A stretch of DNA of 64,000 nt from Pollenia angustigena (GCA_930367215.1 OV884056.1:316478709-316542708); one strand, 5' to 3'. Positions 11,108-23,866 are shown, numbered from the stretch's first letter. Translations and numbers: made by a program. Notes: generated by a model not told the origin, from the letters alone.

Positions 11108-11670
11108 TTCAAGTTTTTTTTGTTTTTTTTTTGAATTTTTTCGTTGTTGTATTTTAAGCTCCATGTTATTTAGCTTTTTAACTCGTACTAATAATGCCAA
11201 AGATTAAAGTAAATTGTTCGATTAATTGGATTATTGCTTTAACAAGCAACAACATACATTAGTATTGAAGCGTTTTTTGCTGTTATTGTCTAAGCATGTC
11301 CGTCTCTTACTTTGTCTGCAACTTATGGCATCACTTGATCTGTGTGTGTTTTTTTTCTTCTTATTTTTTAGTTGGTTGGTTGTTTGGTTACTTCATGTCC
11401 ATACCAAGTAAGGATACCGATATACTTATATACGAGTACATTCCCAACAAATTCATAAACACTGGCTGCTGTCAATGGACTCCAATTGCCTATCGCACAA
11501 AAACAACAACAACAAAAACTAATGCAAGCCAGCGAACAGAGCAAAAAAAAAAGTTAAAATGAATTACCAAGTTTACAGCTACAAATCGTTTGATCAGCTG
11601 CTGAACTTTTTCTCTACGAACTAAAATAACAACCTGCTGCTGTTTTTTATGTTAGCAACAGAGTTGCCAA
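11108..11670. other. Host-like non-coding DNA
   Basis: Contains caacaacaac and aacaacaacaaaaac runs and short low-complexity frames (11226-11562) with no recognisable domain. Confidence 0.4.
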
Positions 11671-11672
11671 TG

Positions 11673-12223
11673 CCCTGCAGATAACGAGTCTAGTCCATAC
11701 ATGCATGTAAAGAGTAGTCCATAAAGGAGTAGGAGTACTCCAAAGCTACTCCAAATATATGGGTAGAAGGTGGTCCATTTAACATTACGATGTCCTAGGA
11801 GCGGACCATATAACCCACCGAAGTAGTCCCTAAACTACTCCATTGAGTACTTAAGTGGGTTAGTTTTTAAAGTAGTCCATGTTACTACATTTTTTTAATT
11901 TTTTACTAATCGCCTTTTATGGAGTGTACTGTAGTCTATTATTGCTATTATTAAATATATTTACCTTGGTATTTTTAATTTTTTTTACCTTTTTTCCATA
12001 AATTTCACAAACTTTCACTTTTAAATAAACAATTAATAATAGACACCATCAGGGCTTCCAATGTGTAATACTGTAAACAATAGAAAAGTATACATCATGC
12101 AGTTGTTGGCAGCACTGCATGTTAATTTCTTATAGCATGGTCCATACTACAGTACATTGGACCACGTTGTAAGTAGTTAATTTAGGCCACAATGGACCAC
12201 GTAGTCCAATATTATCTGTAGGG
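11673..12223. mobile_element. 551-bp TIR element rich in 'gtagtcca'
   Basis: Ends CCCTGCAGATAACG and (inverse) CCCTACAGATAATA form an imperfect terminal repeat. The interior carries many copies of 'gtagtcca', 'tactccaa' and 'tggaccac' in both orientations near the ends. No clear target duplication could be read. It has no coding capacity. Superfamily not assigned. Confidence 0.6.
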
Positions 12224-12543
12224 TGGATTCTTTTAAGCTTCTGCCTGTTGAAATCAATGTTTTCTTTATTTCTATAAGCTAACTTGCTTCTGTTAAAGTT
12301 GAAATTTAATAAGATATAAACATAGATGTTTAATAGACTTAGATTTAGTAATTTTTAATTAGGAGTTATTAGGTAATTTTTTACATACATTCTATTCTTA
12401 AATCATGATTGTGAATTTTAATTGTTCTTATTTAAACATAAATATTAATAGGCAACGCGATTTCTTTTGTTCATTTTTGCCAAAACCATTCCAAACAAAA
12501 CCATTCAAAACAAATTAAGTTAAAACTTAGTTTCACGTTGTCC

Positions 12544-12615
12544 TCGGATTTTTCCGGTATAATGTGTTTTTATTATTTCTCGGATTTTTCCGGTATAATG
12601 TGTTTTTATTATTTC
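12544..12615 (+). repeat. Perfect 36-bp tandem duplication
   Basis: The unit beginning tcggatttttccggtataat occurs twice with no visible difference, at 12544 and 12580. It is a recent local duplication. No function is evident. Confidence 0.95.
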
Positions 12616-13127
12616 TTTAAAGACCAACATTTTAAGCAAAACAAGCTGTTCCGTCAAAATGTTGTTTACAAACTTGGCGGCACAAATCTGTTTTCAGATT
12701 ATCTAAACCTAGTTTAACTGAAATCTCCAAAACCCAGCGTAACAAATCAAAACAAATTGGTTCGAACCAACTAAAATGAGATGGCATTTCAACATTTGAA
12801 TTATTTTTGTTTTTATTTTGTGAAGAGTTATTTCACCGTTGATTTCTTAAATTTATTGCATATGAATAATTTAAATGTTACATTATTTGTATGATTATAT
12901 TGTAAACAATGTTTTATTATATCTTTTAAAACGTTTCCGTGAAGCGTTGGTATTTTTTTTATAATAATATTTCGTGTGACTTTAAATTAACTGCCCGTGT
13001 CAAGATTTAGAACGAAAATTTCGTTCGCTTAACTTACAATTAAAACAAAAACAATATTTTAAAATCTGTTTCTAAAATAAGTTAGCCGAACGAGTTTTGC
13101 TTAGAAATCTTGGGATATGGGCAGTTC
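12616..13127. other. Unassigned
   Basis: AT-rich, no element boundaries or coding signal seen. Confidence 0.4.
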
Positions 13128-13345
13128 CAGCGAAAAGTCTACTTTTTGTCACGTAACGCCAGAAGTAATTTTAATGTTTTTCAAACAATTTTATATGTAT
13201 AGTTTATTTTTTTTTTATATTTTGGCGTAGAGCGCAACTTTCCCTTCATCAAGTAACAAAAGGGATAACGGTTGAGCAACATGGTCCTAAAATACAACAT
13301 TATTTGCATTCTGGCGTTACATTAAAACAAGTAGACTTTTCGCTG
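13128..13345. mobile_element. 218-bp inverted-repeat element
   Basis: CAGCGAAAAGTCTACTT at the left is repeated inverted at the right. 'taacgccagaa' is also inverted just inside both ends. No ORF and no clear duplication. MITE-like. Confidence 0.65.
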
Positions 13346-13600
13346 AAAATGGCCAAATGTACCTACAAACGAGCAAAGATTTTTATTTTTGATAGCTTTT
13401 TTACCAAAAAAGGTTCAATACAAAACGTCTTGCTCAATTCGCAGTCTTATTCAGTTTTGTAATGCAAGTCAAAATCCACTTCCGTTTTTTTTTAAGTTAC
13501 GCCAGCGCATATTTTTGCAAATCCTTAGCGTCGATAACTGTAATTTTTTCTCTGAATGTAATAACTAATTCAGAAGTAAGCAGCAACGCAGTTATGCTAA

Positions 13601-13865
13601 GTGCTGGTTCACACAGGTCAAGTTTACTTGAACAGTTTTATTTAAATTTTCTTTTGAACTTGCGTTCACGTTCATGCACAAAATTAATTTTTGTTTTCTT
13701 TTCCTTCAACTTTGTAGCTTTTTATTATATTACGGATGAAAAAAGAAAAGAAAAATACAAAACTGACTGGTACGGTCAAGTATGTACCCCTTTCCATTCT
13801 CTTTACCCCACTCTCCTAAAAGCTCGAGACTTGAAGAGTCAAACTTGACCTGTGTGAACCAGTAC
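13601..13865 (+). mobile_element. 265-bp PIF/Harbinger-like MITE, copy 2
   Basis: GTGCTGGTTCACACAGGTCA termini and TAA duplication (13598-13600, 13866-13868). One end has a substitution (CCAGTAC). Nearly identical to 27721-27985 and inverse to 8158-8422. Confidence 0.9.
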
Positions 13866-13869
13866 TAAA

Positions 13870-14604
13870 TAACAATGCCACTAGAGATGTGCGCGTGACG
13901 TGATTTTTCCGCGTCACGCGTGTTTCACGGGTAATCAATTGGAGAATAACATAAAATTAAGAAAATTACGAAATATTAACAAAACTGTTACCAAAATTGA
14001 GTTTTTTCCAAAAATGCCGAATCAAGTTCCTAATTTCTTATAATAAAACCTTGTCTTATTATTATCAACTCAATTTTGGGTTCATTTAGAGTCGTCGGAT
14101 AGAGCACAAATTTTACATTGAGCATTGTGGCATACAATTTTCTTGGACCCTACTCTCCTATGGGCCGCCATTTTGCAAAATAAGGGCAGGTCTATTGTAT
14201 ATATAAAAACCCTTTTTACAAATTTGACTTCTTCAATTAGTTTTTTAGATTTTGTGGTACAAATATCTCGACACGTCAAAATGGAAATGTCCATATGCAG
14301 GAATTAGATTTTAGTGTTAACTAGTTTCGATTTGATTTTATTAAGTCTTCATTAACTAATTAACTAAATTGTTAATTGCATGACAGTGACTTAGAAAAAC
14401 TTTAAGTCCAAAAAAATGCTTCGCCGTGGGAACTGGAAGAATAGAGTGGATAGGCGCCGAATAAAACATTCCACAATTTCACCAAATAATGCAATCCGAA
14501 ACACATGACATCTAAGATGATTTTTTAATTGTGCATTAAAAGCTATTTTGAAAAGTGGAGAAAAAGTTAGAAGAATATAATTCATATATATTAAAGAAAA
14601 AGTC
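13870..14604. other. Unassigned, with a GC-rich hairpin
   Basis: At 13889-13921 'gcgcgtgacg' and 'cgcgtcacgcg' form a short stem in otherwise AT-rich DNA, beside 'tagagatgtgc'. This could be an old hAT end, but no partner was found. The rest is unremarkable. Confidence 0.4.
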
Positions 14605-15060
14605 CCATAACTGCCTAGTCACCACTACGGGGATGAAATGGAAAACCGACCTCCATTAGTTTTTTGTCAATAGCACTTTCTCAAAATGTACTTGCCCTTA
14701 AATCTATCCATTACGGTGGCTTCCATACAAATATGGCGGTGTAATGAAATTCCTCAATGTGGCCCCTGCAGCGACTAAGATCAAATATCAGATGTATGAC
14801 CAACCGCCACTTTATTTTCCATTCTCACATTTGTTTCTAACTAAACCTACCTGATATTTCCATGCCTTATGGGGCTTCCATACAAAATGTTCAATACAGA
14901 CTATAAATATATATAGGGAAGATTTTTCTATAACTGCCTAGGAGCTGCCCATAGGGGAGAAAATATGCGATCGACCTCCAGTAGTTTTTCATCCTAAACT
15001 TTTTCTAAAACATGCTTGCCCATACAAATATGGCGTTGTATTAAATTCTTAAATTCAATT
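14605..15060 (+). repeat. Diverged ~322-bp direct repeat
   Basis: The block 'ataactgcctag...ccgacctccattagttttt...acttgccc...acaaatatggcg' (14606-14735) recurs with changes at 14930-15040 (ataactgcctag, cgacctccagtagttttt, gcttgccc, acaaatatggcg). It is probably part of an old unclassified element. Confidence 0.7.
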
Positions 15061-15348
15061 AAAATTTTTCATCTTTTGTGAATAAAAAAGTTGTAGACAG
15101 ATTTTAATCAAAGGAGACTGGTTCCTCTAAAAGGAGTAATCTCAAAATTTACATATTTTTACTTTTTGCAAGAAAATACTGTACAAATATCAGATAAATT
15201 TCTATAGTAATTTTCAAAAAAAAAAAAAAAAAAAACTGTTGTGTCCACCTTTGCGCTGTAAGAGTTTTTTGGCCTCTACTGAAAATGTAAAAATTATGAG
15301 CTGTTTCCCGTTCACAACAATCTAAATCAGATCGTCAAGCGTATTATA

Positions 15349-16017
15349 CACAGAAAAAAATAATTTTCATATTTGAATACGAAAATCGCATATTTGATAA
15401 AAAAAAATTTTAACTTTTCTGCCATGACGATTTTTGCGATATTGATAAAAAAAGTTTGTAGGTATAGTTATTGAATTTATAGTCAACAACCAAGTTTATT
15501 GAGTCAATAAAAAAAGTTGTTGCCCAAAATAATTTTTTTCAACAAAATGTTTACGTGATTTGTTAAAATAAATTGTTGAAAATATTGAATAAACCAAACA
15601 AAATGTTTATCGAATCTTTATTTATTTATTAATGATGATGTTCTTAATACCCAATTGTTTTTCTTTTTAAGAAAATACACTAAAATTTATTATGGGGGGA
15701 TAAGCTAGTCCCTATGTACATTTCTCTGGTTGCTTAGGCCAGATCATCAGGAAACCTTTTTCCAAAGACATTGGCAAAACTAAATATATTATGCAAATAA
15801 AACTGTAAAGCGAATGAGACTTAAAAAATGGAAAAGAGTTGTAAAAATACTGCATTTACTTTGATTCAAATATTTTTTTTTTATTGAATATGTAGAAAAA
15901 AAATTTGATAAATTTTTTCATTGAATCAAACAAAAAGTTAGTTGACCTAAAATTTTATTTTCAACAAACTGTGTTGTTAATAATTTTCTTGAGATATTTT
16001 TTCTGTGTATCTGTTAA
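15349..16017. mobile_element. CACAG-ended MITE, copy 3 (TA target)
   Basis: Starts CACAGAAAAAAATAATTTTC, ends GATATTTTTTCTGTG, with TA at 15347-15348 and 16018-16019. The 669-bp interior differs from the other copies, with 'aaaaagttgttg' and 'ttgttgaaaat' motifs. It has no believable coding frame. Confidence 0.75.
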
Positions 16018-16019
16018 AA

Positions 16020-17080
16020 ATTATCATGCTCAACCAAAATTTACGATGCAAACCCAAATAGCGCGGCGTCAACGCTTTATAATTGGAAAATCCGATCAAA
16101 GTGATTTTTGTAGATCGATCTAGCAGTTTCATCTCCATTTGTATTTCTATTTTGTGGGTTTTGATTAACAGGATAAGCTAACACTACTGTTTAAAACACA
16201 ACGCTGAAGCTTTTATTCAAGTATGACATTTAAACGTTTAAGCTGGGCGCTAAAAAATGTTACGCTTGGCGCGCTGATTTCGGTTGGTCTGTTTAAAGGA
16301 AACAGTGCGATATTGGCGCTTTGTATGAGTTTAAAGCACCGATCGATTACGGTGGAATAGTACAGTAGACTAAAATCGCATAAAGCACACTTTTACGGAC
16401 AACTATGATGTACTCAGATGATCAGTTTTTTCTTTGATTTACGGGAGTGAATTTTCCCAAAAGCTTGACAATCTTATGACAGAAGTGTTTTTTGTACGTA
16501 ATACAAGGATTCATACATAGTTGATTTAACCCTTAAATCACCCTTAACAAAACTTACGTAAGTTACCATCGTGTGTAGTTTTTCACACATATGCATTGTC
16601 TGTCCACTTTGCTGTGGCGCCATAGTTCGTTTGTAATCAAAGTCATTATTAACGTGATATTAATGATGTATTTATCCCGTTGGTGATCAAAAACTAACCA
16701 TTTAAAGCTTATATAAGCACTCACTTTATTAAACACACATTACATGCAATTTGCAACAATATCAAAAATATTCACACTTGATATTGATAATAAAGTCAAG
16801 AAGTTTCTTTTGTGTTCCTCAACAATTTTTTTGTTTATCGTGCAAAAATGATTCATTTGTGTTGTTTTTCACACAAGGGTGAGTAAAGGGGTAGGAAGTT
16901 TTGCTATTAATGTTTTTTATTTTTTAAAATAAATTACAGAAATGTTCAGGCCTCATTAATTCGGCAACTTATATTTCGTTAAAATTAATAAGTCCCCAGC
17001 CTTAAAATGTAACTCTTCTTCCAACTTTACTTAATTTCCTCTGGCAACTCTTGAGCATCATCTATAGGAACATTAAAAAG
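16020..17080. other. Unassigned; possible small TIR element 16530-16893
   Basis: 'acccttaaatcacccttaa' near 16530 resembles the inverse of 'aagggtgagtaaaggggt' ending near 16893. The block 'gtgt.gtttttcacaca' occurs inside both ends. Without a target duplication this stays tentative. A GC-rich patch at 16235-16350 is unexplained. Confidence 0.35.
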
Positions 17081-18343
17081 TAGTAGAGTAGAGTTAAGTT
17101 ATATAATTGTCATTGTTTTGTAATGGCAACAAAAAGTTGAATTTTTATTGTTGTCACAGCAATTTCAATTGGTTCGATAAACATTCCGTACGTTTAATAC
17201 ATACAACACATCCAACACTAATAAGAAAGCCAAATAAAAAACTAAATAACTAAACATTAGTATACAAAGAAGAGCAAAAAATACACCAGGCGAACAACAT
17301 TATAATGTTGATCATCATCATCATCATCGTGATGTTTCTTACGATCTCAAATAATGATCATGGCATGGATGCATCCTTAAAATGTTGTAAAAGTACAAGT
17401 TGCAAAAGCAGAAGTGGCAGTGGCAGTTTGCAGTAACAGTAACATATCATCACCAGTCTTAGCACCATGATCGTCATCATCATCATCATTATTTTCATCA
17501 ACATCAACATTACAAACCATCATCATCCATCGCTGGTTGCCTGGAACGATCGATCGATCGTTCGATCGAATCATGATTTTTAAGGCTGTGTTTGTTGTTA
17601 GACTTCTCATCAATATTATGTCGAGACAAAACGATTGATGTGAAGATCCAAGGTGAAGACCTCGTCGTATTTATAATGTTGCTTCTTGAGCTTCTTTATG
17701 TAGTTGTTGCTGTTTTTTTTTGTAGTTTTTACTTTGTTTCAATGATTCTTCAACTTCTCCTTTTTTCTTAAGTGTTTTTGTTTTTGCATTACTTTAGGAG
17801 TTTTTTTTCTTTTTTTTGCTTGGAACTTCAACATATTGCCACTGTGCGACACTTGGTATTTATGCCAATTAGTATTAAATTTCTTTCGTGCCTAAGACAG
17901 GCATGGCTTCCGTTTAAACTGGTCGGCCAAAGCTGAGCAGCGACAACAGAGAAAACAGCAGAGCCCCAATTGCCTAATGTGTGCCATTCTTGGTAATACC
18001 TGGACACTTGATACTGGTATTATATGTTATTTGTCTTGATATTGGTATCTTTTCATATTTCTTTGTTTTGCCACTGCTACTTATAGAGCTTCTTCATTTG
18101 GTCAAGAGTTTATTTGTCAAACAACCTCTAGCGCCATTTTTTCTTGTTTGTATTTGTTCCTTTATTTGCCCCAAACTTAATCAGTCTGTGGCGTATTAGT
18201 TTATTTTCAAACACATTTTGTCCACGCTTCTAATCTTTTTGCATTTATTGGCCATTATCGCGAAATAACGAAATATTGAGTGTCTACGTTTTAGCACAAG
18301 TCAATTTTAGGAAGAACACAGGGCAACAACAAAACCTCTTAGT
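17081..18343. other. Host-like non-coding DNA with CAT/GAT runs
   Basis: Runs of atcatcatc (17308-17330, 17473-17530) and the palindromic cluster gatcgatcgatcgttcgatc (17549-17568). The 78-codon minus frame at 17377-17613 with Asn/Asp-rich sequence is a product of the CAT repeats. No TE ends seen. Confidence 0.45.
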
Positions 18344-19185
18344 CACAGAAAAAAAAACTTAATATCAATACACAATTTTTAATTTTAATTTGCTGTGATA
18401 CGTTTTGATATCAATTTTCGGTTTCTCACAAATTTCATTTATGCGTAACAATCAAAGCCTTTAGCGGAGCTCGTTATTTCTTTAAATTTCCCTGAAATAT
18501 GTCGAATTTTACCGACAAAAGTTTAAATGTATTCCATTCCATTGAACTTGTTGACCGTTATCGATTCAAGCCAAGAATTCAAAAGGAAGTAGTCCACAAT
18601 TAAAATAGTTTAACAGAACCTTTAATTATCATTGACCTCTTTAATAATGATGACATTAATTCTGGGAATTTTTTTTAGAATTTTAGTGTCTAAAGTTGTT
18701 TCAACTGTGGCTCTAAGTTGATTTATGTTTCTAAATATTTTTAGCTGTCAGTTTCACCAAGTTTAGTTATAGTTAACTATTACTATAACTGGCAGTTAAC
18801 AATATGTTGTTAGACAATTTAAGTGATACTTAATTACAATTGAACTTGGTAAAATCGGCCGTTACAAATAAAAATTATATCTGAAAAACTTAGATCTATT
18901 TGATCAATTGTTATACAGCCCTGAGGTTCGAATTACAGAAGTTCGTTTGAAAACCCTCCTTTTAAGAACAAACTTTGTTACAAATCCTAAAAAAAAACCA
19001 GTAAGACTGCTATGTTCGGCTATGTTGAACCTGATATATGCTTCACTAAATGATAAGAACATGAAGTTATATAAAAGTACGTTATTCAGCTATAGATAAA
19101 TCTATTTTGTGCCATGTCCACTTCTTCAATTCGAAACCTATTTTGTAAAATGTTATCTATTGATAACTAAAATGCTTGTTCCTTA
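18344..19185. other. Unassigned; single CACAG-type end at 18346
   Basis: 'cacagaaaaaaaaactt' at 18346 resembles a CACAG MITE terminus but no inverse end follows. 'agttatagttaactattact' at 18764 is part of a short palindrome. Nothing coding is recognised. Confidence 0.4.
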
Positions 19186-19600
19186 TTCGAAAACTTTGGC
19201 TCTTGCCGCTCTCCAGAGATACAGAAATCTATAATGTCTTTGTGCGAAAGGTGACACGCCCACTTTTCCAATCCCTCCAATATTTTTAGTAAGCCAGCTA
19301 TGTGTACTTACCATTCCTTAGATATAAATAAATATATGTTGTGCCACGCCCACTTCGCCACTGTAGCCCACAACTTGTCGCATGTTGTCTATTGGTAACC
19401 AAGTTGCTTGTACTTAATTTGAAAACTTTGGCTCTTGCCGCTCTCCAGAGAAACAGAAATCTTTAATGTGTTTGCTTGGAAAGTGCCACGCCCACTTCAC
19501 CAATCACGCCCACAGTATGTCGCATTTTGTTTATTGATAAAGAGACTTTTGCTCTTTCCGTTCTCTAGACGGACACACGGACTTCGTTTAATCAACTGCG
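19186..19600 (+). repeat. Tandem repeat, ~233-bp unit ('ccacgcccac')
   Basis: 'aaactttggctcttgccgct' begins near 19191 and again near 19424, each followed by 'ctccagaga.acagaaatct' and a cacgcccac block. A third, weaker unit starts near 19545. The unit is found in non-coding DNA. The cacgcccac motif suggests a degenerate transposon tail. Confidence 0.75.
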
Positions 19601-20437
19601 CTGTACATAAGAGCGTAACACCTTACAAGAAAAAAAGTGCACCCCCTAATATAAAGTATAAATATAAAGGGGTCGCCTTTTTAGATATATCTTTATATCT
19701 AATGAATTTACAGTCGGATTGTAAAGTATAACATATCAAAGTTTTTGCTTTGAGATAATTGGTTTGCCTCAGTTTTAAAATACTTGAAATAACACTATCA
19801 AGTATCGTAAAGATCAATCCATAATTTTCCATGTGGCCCATATAAAACCCATTCTTGGAAAACATATAAGTACTCCTTAAAACGTAACGAATACCACTAT
19901 TTGATCTGTAACATTGGCATTCACGAGACAAAAACTTTGATATATCATACCTTAAGATCCGACTACATAAGTAATTGCCAAAGATGTAACGAAAATTTCA
20001 AAAAGGAGAACCCTACATTCTGCAGAAAAAACCCCATTACTGGGACACGTAGAAGAACAGATGGAGAGACGGTCAACCGGATTTAAACTTCTTTTGTTAT
20101 AAGGACCCAGAACTTAAATACTTATAGGGTCTAAGAGCTAAATTGTATAAAGTTACAAACGGATTGAGATAGTTATATGTGTAACCCTTTTACCTTCTGT
20201 GACGGGTATAAAATGATGAACTTAAAATCAAGTCCCACCTTTGATCTATAAATTTTAGCCAAACCAGGTTAATATAATTATTCGTAGTTTATACCGCTTG
20301 CATATCAGGATAGATCAGACTTAAACCTCGAATTGTTTCTAAAGTCATTAATCAGGATTCCTTCTCAGTCTCTTTAAAACCTTAAGTTTAAAAGATATGG
20401 TACCGCGACCAAGCTAGGTCTCTCGTACCACTCCCCT
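19601..20437. other. Degenerate repeat DNA, not classified
   Basis: Short open frames on both strands overlap and share an internal repeat ('ttatatctaatgaatttaca' area). 'ctgtgacgggtataaaat' at 20198 has the look of a dispersed-repeat end. No domain identified. Confidence 0.35.
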
Positions 20438-21317
20438 TTAGTTGGCCAAAATACCCACTGTTTCCCGACTCGGGACGCACCTATTGTGCCGTGTCCCAAA
20501 TGTCTCCTTCTGGCCCATGCCAGCGCCGGGCAGTAACACATAATATGTTTCGTGGCCTAAGTGCCCTGAGTTTTTTAGGGGGTGCTTTAATACCATGGTA
20601 GATAAGGCCATTATGGCTTTATCTCTCATTCAATAGAGAGATAAAGCCTTTTTTGTTTTTTTTTTTTTTTCATTTGAATGTTAGATAAAGCCATCATGGT
20701 CTTAGCTCACATTAGCAATATTAGAAAATGGCTTTATCTCTCATTTCAGTTCCGGAGACACTAAAGTTAAGTATTGAAATCTGGCTTCGCATACTAATGT
20801 TTTTCTGCGTGCGTCACAAGAATAAAAAAATGTTTTTCAATAATAACTAAGGATTTTCCCTTTTACAGAATGTTAACACCATGCATAACAATATTCTGAA
20901 AAAGTATGGCTATATCTCTCATTTGCGAAAAAAATTTATGGCTTTATCTCAAATTTCGCAAAATTTTAAATATGACCTTACCTCTCAATGATTGGGCAAT
21001 AAGGCCATTATAGCTTTATCTTCCATTCAATTGAGTAATAATGCCATCATGGCCTTATCTACCATGGTTTTTAAGCACCCCCCTAGTTTTTGGCCACCAT
21101 ATAGCCATTTTACCATACTGGGACTAAAGCTCCACGTCCCTCCAAAGAAGCTCCTGCAGGCCCAGTAGGCACTTATCGCCTTCTTAAGGATATGGTCTAG
21201 GTGCGAGTTCCAATTAAGTCGTTTGTTCAGAACAACTCCCAGGTATTTGACCTCATTGGAGTACTTAATTTCACAGCTTAGTTTTTTATACCAGTACGAT
21301 ATATCTACACAGAACAT
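20438..21317 (-). pseudogene. Non-LTR retrotransposon RT fragment split by a MITE
   Basis: The minus strand from 21317 reads a reverse-transcriptase C-terminal 'thumb' segment: 'EVKYLGVVLNKRLNWNSHL', then 'KKAISAYWACRSFFG' and 'MVKWLY'. This is typical of Jockey/R1/I-type elements. The normally following segment is deleted, and just downstream a VWWPKL-type remnant (tggtggccaaaaact) is broken by the 506-bp MITE at 20578-21083. The GC-richer sequence at 20438-20577 probably belongs to the same relic, but its protein is not clear. No start, endonuclease or RT active site is present. Confidence 0.7.
20578..21083. mobile_element. 506-bp MITE with ~40-bp TIRs (TA target)
   Basis: Left end GGGGGTGCTTTAATACCATG and its continuation tagataaggccat are repeated inverted at the right end (21050-21083), flanked by TA (20576-20577, 21084-21085). 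The interior repeats 'atggctttatctctcatt' several times. It is non-coding. It interrupts a non-LTR relic, so it is younger than that relic. Confidence 0.8.
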
Positions 21318-22650
21318 AAGAATGTCGTTCTTACATTGTCAATGGATGATAATAAAATAACGACAAAATCTTGTCAAATCAAAAATTAAGAGTAACCTAA
21401 CATTATTAAATTGTAAACGAAACGTTGTCTAATCATTAAAATGAAAAATCCTAAATACATTTACGCTAATAATTAATTTTGACTATTATAGTCTTTTATG
21501 GCGTCTTAAGATATTTAAATTTTAAATAGATACAAAATGACAGACAAACAGACATAACGACACACACAAAACGATGGGTGGACGGACGAAGAATGGTCGG
21601 ACTGCTGGAACACAAGATCATTTACAAGAAAAATGCTTAAAATGCTTTGAAGTTAAACAACTATATCACCCAAAATGCTCACTTCATTTAAGAGTTTGAC
21701 GTTGTTGTTGAGCGAGTGAGTGGTGGTGTTGTTTTTGTTGGTGTTGCTGCATAAAATAAAGTGAAATAAAAAAAAAAAAAAAAACAACAAACAAAACAAA
21801 TCTCTTTAATTTCTTAAGTGACATTTTCATTTAGTATTAATTTATTTTTAAATTCTTTTTTGTTTTTGGTTTTTGAGAGTGCTACTGATGATGGCTGGCT
21901 GCAATTTAGCGTTTTTTAATATATATTTTTGTTGTTGTTTTTGTCTTCGCTTGTGTCTCGAGTTGAAATTAATGTGTTACACTTAAATGTTGAGGTATGT
22001 TGCTTGCTTGTTTCTTGTCATTGTTGTAATGATGCTGCCACAGACGCCGATGCTGTTGCTACTGCTACTGCTGCAACACAATTTTAAACATACATATAAA
22101 GTGATGTTAAGTGAAGTGGCAATATGTAATTACAATGTTTCATTAACAACATTTACATGTTGCAATCTCTCACTCGCAAACAATTCAATGTCTTGTGTTT
22201 GTTCCCATTTCGATAATTTTATTTTTCTTTCTTGTTGGAGTGGTTCCTGTGTAGTTTAGAGGTGCTTGATTTATTGTCATTTGTTAATTGTCATCTATGA
22301 CTTTCATTACATTCTCCAAAACAACAACAAAAAAAAGAAAAACAACAAACAGTGAATAAATAAGATGCCTACAATATATTTTTGTGGGTGGTTCCCGTTT
22401 TAAATGAAAAGAGTTGTGTGTAGAAGGGTGCAAGTACCGACATTGATCATAATTAACATCTTCGAATGGCATTTGGATAATGAACGACTGACTGACTGAC
22501 TGTGTCACTAAACAATTTGTGTATTTAGGAGAGTATGATGATGATTTTAAAAATGATGTGTTGAATGATCACATTCCATAAATATTCTTCAAATTCTATT
22601 TCTGTTAGCTTCGCGGCAACTTTATGTGTGCCTTTTAGAAATAAATAACA
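21318..22650. other. Host-like non-coding DNA
   Basis: gttgttgttg, tgctgttgctactgctactg and A-rich runs, plus (GACT)n at 22485-22503. Short frames such as 21987-22259 are low-complexity by-products. No element boundaries seen. Confidence 0.45.
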
Positions 22651-23390
22651 AGAAAGAAAAATCAGACAAGCCCGACCACATAATACCCTACACCACTTGG
22701 GAGTATATAAGCAGAAGGTCCAAACAAGTGGATCTTATTTGGGCCAATAAAAGTTTATGAAATTCCACAACAAATGAGGGCTTAGGATCAACATTTGAAC
22801 ACGATATAAACTTATAGATGGTAAAAACTAATTTAAATGCTCTAGACTATAGTGCTCCAAATAACATAATATGCAGATATTGTATCGAAAAATGTCGAGT
22901 TGTTCATGATAACGAACTGATAGACTACTTTAATGTTGTAACCGGTGTTCCCTCATTTCTTCAACAGTGTTCTTGATGTTACTGTACGTAATACAAACAG
23001 AACATTAAGATTAGGGACTTACTCAATACTTAAGGCCCAACCAGAATGTGAATAACGTGGCTAAAGCTACTGAGCAATTACATGTAAATCATATCTGTCA
23101 AACCAAATTGAACTTAAGCAAACTTTATGTTAAGTTTTATAAACTTGTCATTTGCTTAAGAAAGGTGCGAAACTAATCGCTCATTCCGTACGGAATCAAT
23201 GTTTTTTGTTTTGTTTTTGTTATTTTAAATGCATTTGAGAGGCTTTTTGTTTTATTTTTGACAGCAGCTTAAGTTTGTTTATGCACATTCTAATTAGGCC
23301 TTAAGTGAGCCCTAATAACCATATGGGAGCCCAACTAAAATCTCTTGAAAAATATTTAATATACAGATGAGCAAAGTGATACGTTGCAAC
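22651..23390. other. Dispersed-repeat end plus unassigned DNA
   Basis: 'acaagcccgaccacataatacc' at 22667-22689 is the inverse of 'attatatggtcgggcttgac' at 58719, marking the same repeat family. The remainder to 23390 has no features I can support. Confidence 0.45.
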
Positions 23391-23394
23391 ACTT

Positions 23395-23655
23395 TAGACA
23401 TCAACAAATTTCATAAACAGGGCGTTAAGCTAGAAAATGTAAAATTATTTTGCTATCTTAGAAGTATTTTAACGCCTGCGGACGGCTAGAGACGATGTAT
23501 GTTAATCGTATTTCTAATGTTAACAGGCTCTGTATGAAAATCTTCAGCTCAAAATACACCAAGATCAGGATCTTCAGTTCTTGCGTCAAACCGGTGCTTT
23601 TATACGCCATTGAGTCTTGGCACACGTCATCGCACGGTATAGACGCGATCCGTTG
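23395..23655 (+). pseudogene. Decayed RTE-type reverse transcriptase fragment
   Basis: Across shifted frames the plus strand reads 'LENVKLFCYLRSILTP' and then 'SKYTKIRIFSSCVKPVLLYA' followed by 'ESWHTSSHG'. These align in order with 'LEEVTSFCYLGSIITN' and 'KDTKIRIFNSCVKSVLLYA' of the ORF at 24340-25719. The catalytic domain is missing. It lies about 0.7 kb from that element but is far more diverged, so it is an older insertion of a related element. Confidence 0.7.
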
Positions 23656-23866
23656 ATTTTAGCCTTATAGTCAAAAGAGCGTAATATCATCGCTGGGAAC
23701 TTTCACTTTTTCACATCATTCAAAGATTTGTGATTCCATTTTTAAGAAAAACATTTTCTTTGAATCAAATCAGCGATCTCTTCACGAATGGCTGCATTGA
23801 AAACTTCCTCAAATGCTAATTTTTCACTTTTGCCAACATCATTTACATAAATAGTATTTACTACAT

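Noticed and set aside
11018..11200. 60-codon Lys-rich ORF
   Set aside because: Covers the end of a TA-flanked MITE and poly-T tracts; composition only.
17377..17613. Asn/Asp-rich 78-codon ORF
   Set aside because: Translation of CAT/ATC repeats without domain features.
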